64,000 nucleotides of DNA. It comes from Schistocerca nitens (lineage: Eukaryota; Arthropoda; Insecta; Orthoptera; Acrididae). Position numbers and translations under genes: made by a program. Shown here in pieces: positions 56,934 to 64,000 of this stretch. The DNA is taken from NCBI RefSeq assembly GCF_023898315.1, contig NC_064621.1:14878501-14942500 (forward strand), read 5' to 3'. The notes under the pieces were generated by a model, which worked only from the letters and a program-made list of their open reading frames with translations, did not search any database and was not told where the DNA came from. Numbering within the stretch: position 1 is the stretch's first letter; every line of letters starts with the position of its first letter.

Positions 56934-57317
56934 GTTTAAACTGACAGTCGTTCACTCTTGTGGACCTTCGTACGGGAGATATCATCCTCGAAAAACAGAG
57001 GAGATGAATTTAATATCTATTAAAATGGCAGCGGTGTTCTTAGTGGTGAGGCAGCCCAATACGATCGCAAATATGGGAGAATACCGCTAAATTTAGGTTA
57101 GACGCTGATTTATAGCTACCAAATTCACATAAGTAAAACCTATATTGCAGAATATTAAAGAAATAAGTTTCTCTTAAATTTACTGAAAAATACACGCCGT
57201 TGCGGCAAAGTATTGTAGTTAGTTTAGTGTTAGTAAACACTGCCGTGTGTACACCTGGTATTATATGTTTGCCTTTAAAAGTCCTGTTTCGTATGTTGTT
57301 ATTCATGGCATGCTCTA
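56934..57317. other. non-coding
   Basis: Nothing recognised; an 88-codon minus frame at 57040-57306 lacks motifs. Confidence 0.4.
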
Positions 57318-57807
57318 TGTGGTGTCACCGCCAGACACCACACTTGCTAGGTGGTAGCCTTTAAATCGGCCGCGGTCCGCTAGTATACGTCGGACCCGCG
57401 TGTCGCCACTTTCAGTGACTGCAGACCGAGCGCCGCCACACGGCAGGTCTAGAGAGACTTCCTAGCACTCGCCCCAGTTGTACAGCCGACTTTGCTAGCG
57501 ATGGTTCACTGACAAATTACGCTCTCATTTGCCGAGACGATAGTTAGCATAGCCTTCAGCTACGTCATTAGCTACGACCTAGCAAGGCGCCATTATCAAT
57601 TTCTATTTATCTTGTGATGCATGTACCGTCAGACCGATGTTCACCAATTACGGATTAAAGTTAAGTATTCCAGCAGCTACGTACTTTTCTTGATAGTGTA
57701 ATTACTTTACCTGTTCCAGACCTCACGCCAGCCTGCGTGATCTTAAACGCGTGCCTTTCGGCTTCCTCCAAACCCCGTGAATTGGCTCCTGCCAATTCAC
57801 AACTACA
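57318..57807 (+). mobile_element. solo LTR (copy 2), same family as 2310-2794
   Basis: Starts TGTGGTGTCACCGCCAGACA. The start can pair on itself (GTGGTGTC with GACACCAC around ACCGCCA). TTTAAA-type promoter sequence near 57360 and an ATTAAA string near 57653 are present. It ends near CACAACTACA. No clear target duplication was found. No internal retroelement sequence adjoins it, so it is a solo LTR. Confidence 0.75.
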
Positions 57808-58299
57808 CATTGTTTAAATAATGACAAATATAATGTTGTGGCTTAAACCATTTTAACCCTTATCCGTGAAGATGGTCCACGACTGAAACCGTTCGATATT
57901 TGGGTTTAAAATAAAAGCTGCTAATGGTCAAACATGCATTGTATACATTACTTGACGGCTGTTAGTAATCACCTTCAAAAAAATATTTTCACTATCAAGC
58001 ACTGTCAGTGGAAATAATTTAGATTATCCCAGCGGCTACCAGGAGCGTAAACCCACAGATGACAAATGTTAGCTGAATACAAATGTAAGACGAGTACCTC
58101 AAACGCCATTGTAAATATTTAAACCATTACTTAATAACATTGGTCAGAATGAGGTCAAATTGCAACGCAATATTATCGGAGAAGGGGGAAAACGTATGGC
58201 AGAAGAAAAAAAAAACAGTGTGAAAATTGATCAATAGGAGGCATTGTATGTGTCAGCGTACGTAAATGAAAATCTCTGTCATGCGCACGATCCATTGAA
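57808..58299. other. non-coding
   Basis: Contains one GTGAAGATGGTCCACGACTG / AAACCG string (57867-57892) like those in the MITE-like elements. Otherwise nothing. Confidence 0.4.
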
Positions 58300-58358
58300 T
58301 TTGATATAAACACACCGGGCACACGGCTTTTCCTCCTTTCGCGCCTGCGACGTTCGCC

Positions 58359-59079
58359 ATGACTGTCTCAGTGCAGGATCGGGCTCTGCTTCCAAAGCTG
58401 TATTACAAGAATGATGACTGTGCACACATAGCTCTACAAAGTTCAGGAGGTTTGAAAAAAGGCATTGGTCCGATGAATTCCGTGAGTCTGAAGAAAATGA
58501 TTCGGAAATTCGAAAAGACGGGTTCTTTTGATGTGCAGCTTGGTACAGGGAGGAAACGAATTGATTCGACGTCAGTGGAAGCAGTGGCCACAGCAATGTA
58601 AGAACACACAAGTGCATAGAGAATTGCACCAACGTTGGAAATAACGGGGAGTATGGTGCACGAGTTGCTTCCTGTTGACCTGCCAACAAGAGAGACCTTT
58701 GCTTTAGAATTTCTTGCTGGCATCGAAGTGGACAATGATTGGCAGTGGAAGATTTTGTGGACAGACGAAACACACTTCCATTTGACAGGATATGTCAATA
58801 CATAGAACTGTCGAATATTGGCAACGGAAAAGCCACACGCAAATCAACCAGTACCACCTCATCCTGGAAAGGCCACTGTGTGGTGCGGGTTTACGGCATC
58901 ATTTATCATAGGGGCATAGGAACAGGTGCTTCCGGTCCTGTTAGCTGTACCGTCATTGGCAAGCGCTATGAATGTCTATTGCGCAGCCACGTCATTCTAG
59001 CTCTCCAACAGAGTGGAAGTGTGGATGGGATAATTTTTATGCAAGATGGCGCACCTCTGCACATTGCAAATCCAGTTAA
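58359..59079 (+). pseudogene. Tc3-like transposase, N-terminal part
   Basis: Starts MTVSVQDRALLPKLYYKNDD. A helix-turn-helix region follows (NSVSLKKMIRKFEKTGSFDV, with GTGRKR). After a stop near 58601 it continues with PTRETFALEFLAGIEVDNDW and ILWTDETHFHLTGYVNT (first catalytic Asp, near 58760). Then PGKATVWCGFTASFI and FLCKMAHLCTLQIQ, or in the other frame FMQDGAPLHIANPVK (second Asp, 59040-59078). Several shifts and stops. The family is abundant in insects and usually annotated as Tc3 transposase-like. Confidence 0.85.
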
Positions 59080-61739
59080 GGTTACTGGGTACTTACAAAT
59101 AGAGGAAAAATCAAACTGTTTTATGACTTTATTAAATTCTATAGTCTTTTCTGATTACATTGATATATACATAAAAGGGCTTCAAATGAAAAATCACCGA
59201 TATATATCAAATTTTAAAGTCACGGTCATGTATGCCAGCACGCCCCCTTTATTTCTGTTATAGAAACCAGTATTATTTCGAAAAGAACTGTGAACTTTCT
59301 GTTCCCAGCGATTATACGTAAGATACATTGTATATGTTGGTTACAGTGCAGGTTTCTAGTGTCTGTAAATGATTACTTTGTCCAGTATTTACTTTTGTTT
59401 CGCTGAAGCAGTCTGTTTACGTGTTACTGAATATTTGTTTTGTGGAAGTATATATCCTTTAGTGTGCAATAAATACGAACTATGCCACGCATCAAGAAAT
59501 TCAATAAAAGGAAATTCCGTGGTAACCCGTTCACAAACAAACCGAGCCACACTGTTGAATAACCTAAGTATCAGTTCTCCAGGGAAGAAACTCCCACACG
59601 GCACGCATCCTGGTGATTCAATCTTTTGTGTTAAGAATGACGCTGTCTGTGGTGGATTTGTTGTTGCTGATGTGGGCATCTTAGCTTCTCTGATAAAGGA
59701 AGTGGTGAAATGTAGACAATGTGATGGTGTAGGCTGTCTGGAAATAACTGAACAACAATGTAGCAGGAAGGGTTTTGCGTCAAAATTACTTGTTCTGTGT
59801 AGATCCTGCAATAAATCTACCTTGAAAATGACTTCGAACATTGTACATAATTTATATGATGTGAATTTGAAGTTAGTGTATGCAATGTGTGTAAATAGGA
59901 AAAGGAAAAATGCTGCTTAAACGTTTTGTGGTTTGATGAACCTTCCTCCTCCTCCCAGTAGGCTCAGCAAGTACATAAGAATACTTTTAGGTGCCTTGAC
60001 GTTTGTGTATAAAGCATCTATGAAACGTGCAGTAGAAGAAACTGTAAATATTAGTGGTACTAGGGACATTTCTGTTGCACTTGATGGGACATGGAAACAT
60101 CGAGGACATCGTTCCTTGAATGGTGTTGTAAGTGCTAATCCTCTGGAGAATGGGAAAGTTGTTGATGTTGAGTGCTTATCTAAGTAATACCACACGTGCC
60201 GTGGTAACACTGAAGGGCATATTGAACATCAGTGTTCCAAGAATAATGATGGTTACAGTGGAAGTATGGAGTGTGATGGAGCTCTAAAAATATTTCAGAG
60301 GTCGGCACCTGTTTATAACGTTAGATATACGAAGTACCTAGGCGACTGGAACTAAAGCTTTCAATAAAATTAATGAGTTCAATGTTTGTGGTGATACCTT
60401 GGTAACAAAACTGGAGTGCTCTGGACATGTGCAAAAGAGGATGTGTGCTAGATTGAGGGAGCTACGAATAGAAATGAAAGGAAAGTTGCTATCTGATGGA
60501 AAATCTCTGTCTTACCGAGGCAGATTAGCAGAAACTGAACTAGACCTTCAGAGACGAACTGCACCTCTGAATGATGTTACAGCAATGAGAAAAGCTGTAT
60601 GGGCCACCTACTTTCGTAAGTTGTCCACATTTGACCATCCTGTTCACGGACTTCGTCCTAAAGGAGCAGATTCTTGGTGTGGTTACCAAAAAACAAAAGA
60701 AAGTGGTCAAATACACCATCACAAGCATTCTCTTCCTGAGCCTGTTATGAATGAAATAAAACCAATTTTTAGAGACCTGAGTGACCCTGTTTTGCTTAGA
60801 AAATGTCTTCCGGGGGCATTCAGGATACAAACGAAAGTTTCAACCATTGCACGTGGAGAAGAATGTTTTTGTAGGACTAAATACATTAAAAGTTGGTGTA
60901 CCAGATACAGTGATATATTCCAATGATGGAGTGATAGGAAGGTTGGAAGTACTGAGAAATGTAGGCATAAAATGTGGCTCTAACGTGGAAGATCAACTGC
61001 TTGCGTATGACATACAACGGGTGCATGAAGCTGAAAGATTCGCTCTTCAAGTTGCTAAAGAAGCAAGAAGTGCTAAAAGGAATGCCAAGAGGAAGCTTGA
61101 AGATGAAGAAATGCTGCAGGATGAAGACTATGGTTCAGGAATGTTCTGAGGCGCAGTTTAATTGGACTCATTTCTTCATTCGCAATTTCCCACAAGTTGT
61201 ATTTTTCAGAGTTCAGGTACAAATATTTCCTGAAGTTTATAAAGCATTGCTCTAATGTTTTTTCTGTAGCTTGCAATAGTCCATACTTATGTAGTAGACC
61301 TAAGCTTTGCACCAGAATCAACTAAATTATAGAAAAAAATAATATTTCTACAAGGAAAAAAATTATAAAAATTAAAATGTAAGATGTGATAATTTTTATT
61401 CCTGTAATATACATAGTAGGTGGAATTAAATAGGTCTAGTACTTCAGCCATCATGTCATGCATACCTGGTAAAAATTTTGAGTCTTTCAAATGTATAACA
61501 GTGGATTTAATGGTACCTCAATCTGAGGAAGCATTTTGGAAAAAAATTGCATCAATTCCTTTGTAATTTTTATAATAACCTTAAGCCGGTTCAAAAATAT
61601 TCAAAATACTTCTAATTTGTTTAGAAAGTGTGCTGCATTACCTGGTACTGACAAAAATCTGTAAAACATATACGTTATAAACAGTGCCTGAAGGAAATAG
61701 GTGTTGATTTTTACATAATATTGAGCCGTCAAAGTACCC
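59080..61739 (+). mobile_element. Kolobok-like transposon at a duplicated TTAA
   Basis: A 2660-bp insertion flanked by TTAA on both sides (59076-59079 and 61740-61743). Ends are GGTTACTGGGTACTT on the left and GGGTACTTTGACGGC (reversed right end), giving either a short imperfect match from the first base or an 8-bp match GGGTACTT shifted by 7 bases. TTAA target duplication together with this transposase type suits the Kolobok superfamily. The transposase is broken in about five places. Confidence 0.75.
59481..61149 (+). pseudogene. Kolobok-like / Mutator-like-domain transposase
   Basis: A likely start at 59481 reads MPRIKKFNKRKFRGNPFTNK, a basic N-terminus usual for this group. After a shift, VKCRQCDGVGCLEI and KLLVLCRSCNKST form a CxxC…CxxC zinc-binding pair (59700-59820). 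MNLPPPPSRLSKYIRILLGA (59936), then DISVALDGTWKHRGHRSLNG (first catalytic Asp), KIFQRSAPVYNVRYTKYLGD, KLECSGHVQKRMCARLRELR, AVWATYFRKLSTFDHPVHGL and HSLPEPVMNEIKPIFRDLSD follow. The end, VEKNVFVGLNTLKVGVPDTV… to 61149, has a basic Lys/Arg-rich tail. A stop near 60186, a one-base shift near 60350 and another near 60800 inactivate it. Such proteins are often annotated as Mutator-like transposase domain proteins. Confidence 0.82.
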
Positions 61740-61743
61740 TTAA

Positions 61744-62043
61744 GCTGCTGCTGAAGCGCCATTTCGTAAATGCTAGAATTACCAGCAGCCATTTCCCTAC
61801 AACCTGTCCGTCCCGGTCACCTGATCTTAGTCCATGTGACTTCTGGCTGTGACTTCTGGTTATCTGAAAGATGATGTGTTCAGTGTTCCGATTGCAAACT
61901 TAGCTGCATTGAAGGCACGCACTGCGCAACACATTCTGAACGTGGCCCCGGAAACACTTCGATCAGTTGCGAAACATGCTGTTTCTCGATTTCAAGTTGT
62001 TGCAGTCAACGGTGGACATCGTACTGAACGTGTTTTGCGCCAG
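61744..62043 (+). pseudogene. Tc3-like transposase, C-terminal part
   Basis: Starts LLLKRHFVNARITSSHFPTT, then SRSPDLSPCDFWL with the third catalytic residue (Asp). A small duplication of the GTGACTTCTGG string near 61840 disturbs the frame. The rest, GYLKDDVFSVPIANLAALKA to VLRQ* (61849-62046), is open. It continues the protein interrupted at 59079. Confidence 0.85.
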
Positions 62044-62090
62044 TGACACGGAAATTAATAATCCGATTTTATTTTGATGGATGCTTTTAA

Positions 62091-62230
62091 TGCGGTTTTT
62101 GGCCTCAGGACACTTAAAAACCGATGTGATTGGTGCTGGTTATGCGGTTTTTGGCCTCAGGACAATTAAAAACCGATGGGAGTGAAGATTTTCATGCGGT
62201 GTTTGGCCTCAGGACAATTAAAAACTGATT
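62091..62230 (+). repeat. three tandem copies of a 52-bp hairpin block
   Basis: TGCGG(T)…TTTGGCCTCAGGACA…TTAAAAACNGATG starts at 62091, 62143 and 62195 (period 52). In each copy GGTTTTT can pair with AAAAACC (the third is weaker). It lies in the 3' part of the Tc3-like transposon. Confidence 0.9.
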
Positions 62231-63364
62231 TTTCCCATCCGATGCGATATGACCTTGCCGTGGTGGATGGGCTTACTTAACTAACAGTATCACACCTGTA
62301 CACCCATGCACAATAAGTAGTACAACTTATTTAACATCAAACGTACACCTTACGCATTATTGTATAATTCATTTGTCATTTGTAGTCGACCGCTATTTAC
62401 GATTTTTACAGCGCCATCTATTGCTACATTTTGTGGCTATTTATTTTTCTTCTGCCATATATACCAATGTGGATTAATGTGTTAAACTAAGTCAACATTC
62501 AGTCCGTCCTCCAATCCCCGTTCTCGACCCTGCACCCTCCCTTTGTCCGAGTTTCTTTGCTACCCTTGTAATGCGGGAAGTAGTGTGTCAAGGTTTTGCA
62601 AAGTTGGTTTTCCCTTGTATTCTTCATAATAACACATTTATCCATGTCGTCAGTGACATATTTATTTATGGATTCTGCTGCTTTTTCTTTGTGGTAAATA
62701 CTTCAGTTCCACTGATCTCAGCGTAGTGTCCCTCCTAGCGTCGTTTTCACACCATCGACTCACTTAGCTTTAATATTTTGCTTCCTCGTACCATCACAGT
62801 TTCCGTCTGCACAGTCATTTCTTTCTCATACTCTTCGGCAAGAAATTTGACGGCGCCAACAGAAAGCCTCCGCAGCTACCCGTAATCACTTACCGAGTTT
62901 AACTGCGAGGTACCAACGCGTACCACTGTGCTAAGAACCGGGGCGTGGCTGTACGTTGTGACCAACTTAGCTTCCGCTACTGCACGGACAACGCTTTGCT
63001 TTGCCGAGTAATAGATTCTACTGCTTGCTTGCCGACTTCGTGTTCACGCAGTGACAAAGCGGAGAAACACAGGCGCAGATGTTCTAAGGGAGGACAAGCA
63101 GAGGTTTTATCTAAATGTTGGTACGCACTAGAGCAATAAAAGCACTGCTGACAGAAACCCGCGAAAAGTGGTCATCCCACTATGTGACAATTCTGCTGAA
63201 AACGACAGCATATCACTGTCGCGCATCATTTCCTGTTAGGAAGTCCCGTATGAAGCTAAAGTATCAGTCTGCTCTTTTAAAGAATATCGCAGAAAAGCGC
63301 AATAACGAAATCACCAATGACAATGACAGGCGTTGTTCTTGGAGCCCGCAGTTTTTAAACTACG
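62231..63364. other. non-coding, nothing recognised
   Basis: Frames at 62945-63139 and 63115-63390 show no recognisable domain; the latter runs into the mariner end. Confidence 0.4.
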
Positions 63365-63915
63365 AAGGTGTGCTGAAAAGTAAAGCCTAGGAATTTTTGT
63401 GCGAAAAATTGTTAAAGCTTTTTAAATAAAACAAACGTTATTAAAATTGTACAGCTTCATGTCTACATATTTATTTCTCAAGAAAGTCATCCTGGCGACG
63501 AACACATTTCTCCCAGCGTAAGGATAGTTTGTTGATACCTATTCGTAGAATGTTTGACTTTGTTGATGGGGCCACAACTCATTTATGCTTCCACAGCATC
63601 ATCATTATCGAAGTGAAGTCCTCGAAGATGTACTTTAAGTTTTTGAAAAAAATGAAAACCGGAATGGGCCAAGTTGGGATTGTTTGGAAGATGATCGATA
63701 ACAGTAAACCTTTGGCGTCGGATTGTTGCAGATGTAGCAATGCTCATGCGTGCTCCGACATTGTCATGCTGAAGGAGAGATTACTCGATTGTGGACGAAC
63801 TCTTTAATTCGAAACTCGATTACAGCACTCTGTTTCTCAAGCACACATACAGTTACGTCACCCACAGCCATGTTACACGTTATTATTCGGAGCCGTCTAG
63901 CGGCAGACGGTAACA
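63365..63915 (-). mobile_element. mariner-like element, internally deleted
   Basis: On the minus strand the start MAVGDVTVCVLEKQSAVIEF (near 63870) is the N-terminus of an insect mariner transposase. It runs almost straight into the C-terminal half: a degraded HDNAR-like block, then FDNDDAVEA-type and RYQQTILTLGEMCSSPG-type sequence (near 63600-63500). The helix-turn-helix and the first catalytic block are missing. The left end, CGAAGGTGTGCTGAAAAGTA, is the typical outer end. A non-autonomous, broken copy. Confidence 0.7.
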
Positions 63916-64000
63916 TATTTAAGTGATTAACATGGCAAGATCACAGCACGAGAAAAGCCTTTGCAAATGTGAGCTGCTGGTACATTAATAAGTCAACGGC

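Larger units (their letters stand above)
58300..62050 (+). mobile_element. Tc3-like transposon, split by a Kolobok-like element
   Basis: Transposase coding pieces lie at 58359-59079 and 61744-62043 with the 2660-bp element 59080-61739 between them. The sequence reads NPVK just before the insertion and LLLKRHFVNARI just after one copy of TTAA, so the two halves belong to one older transposon. The terminal inverted repeats were not placed. Confidence 0.85.

Overview
The window looks like a piece of a large, transposon-packed insect genome, most likely an acridid grasshopper or locust. That assignment is my inference: the tRNA-derived SINEs, the RTE-type LINE with a CAACAA tail and the head-to-head tRNA-like repeat resemble families I associate with Schistocerca-type genomes, and no search was run. 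I found no convincing intact host gene. Every open frame with a recognisable protein belongs to a transposable element, and nearly all of these are broken.

Layout, left to right. 1-1128 is the tail of a piggyBac-like transposase. 2310-2794 is a solo LTR with a 5-bp target duplication. 3672-8290 is a CR1-like LINE on the minus strand (ORF1 esterase remnant, endonuclease, reverse transcriptase), interrupted at 6240-6580 by an inverted pair of tRNA-like modules. 8955-9105 is a Tc1 transposase tail. 9.1-17.4 kb is mostly unrecognised sequence with a 24-bp tandem repeat, a 130-bp direct repeat and one SINE. 17431-20748 is RTE LINE copy A, carrying a SINE. 21.5-26.1 kb holds a hAT relic, two Tc1-like relics and a long SINE-like repeat. 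26356-29845 is a foldback structure with arms of about 0.8 kb carrying tRNA-like units. 30453-31276 is a Tc1-like element, followed by two RTE copies joined head to head (B, minus, and C, plus; 31277-37355).

From 37 to 50 kb there are SINEs, two palindromic MITE-like repeats, a mariner tail, a Tc1-superfamily transposase tail and a LINE fragment. 50221-56923 is the most unusual object: a 6.7-kb element whose inverted ends are arrays of roughly 315-bp units, flanked by a perfect 9-bp direct repeat. Its interior holds a piggyBac fragment and other transposon scraps. This architecture resembles the Drosophila Foldback (FB) elements. A second solo LTR lies at 57318-57807. A Tc3-like transposon (58.3-62.1 kb) was split by a Kolobok-like element at a duplicated TTAA. 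The window ends with an internally deleted mariner.

The biology here is a record of transposon colonisation rather than a gene pathway: insertions into insertions (SINE in LINE, SINE in SINE, Kolobok in Tc3-like), inverted dimers, probable gene conversion between inverted copies, and capture of fragments inside a foldback element.
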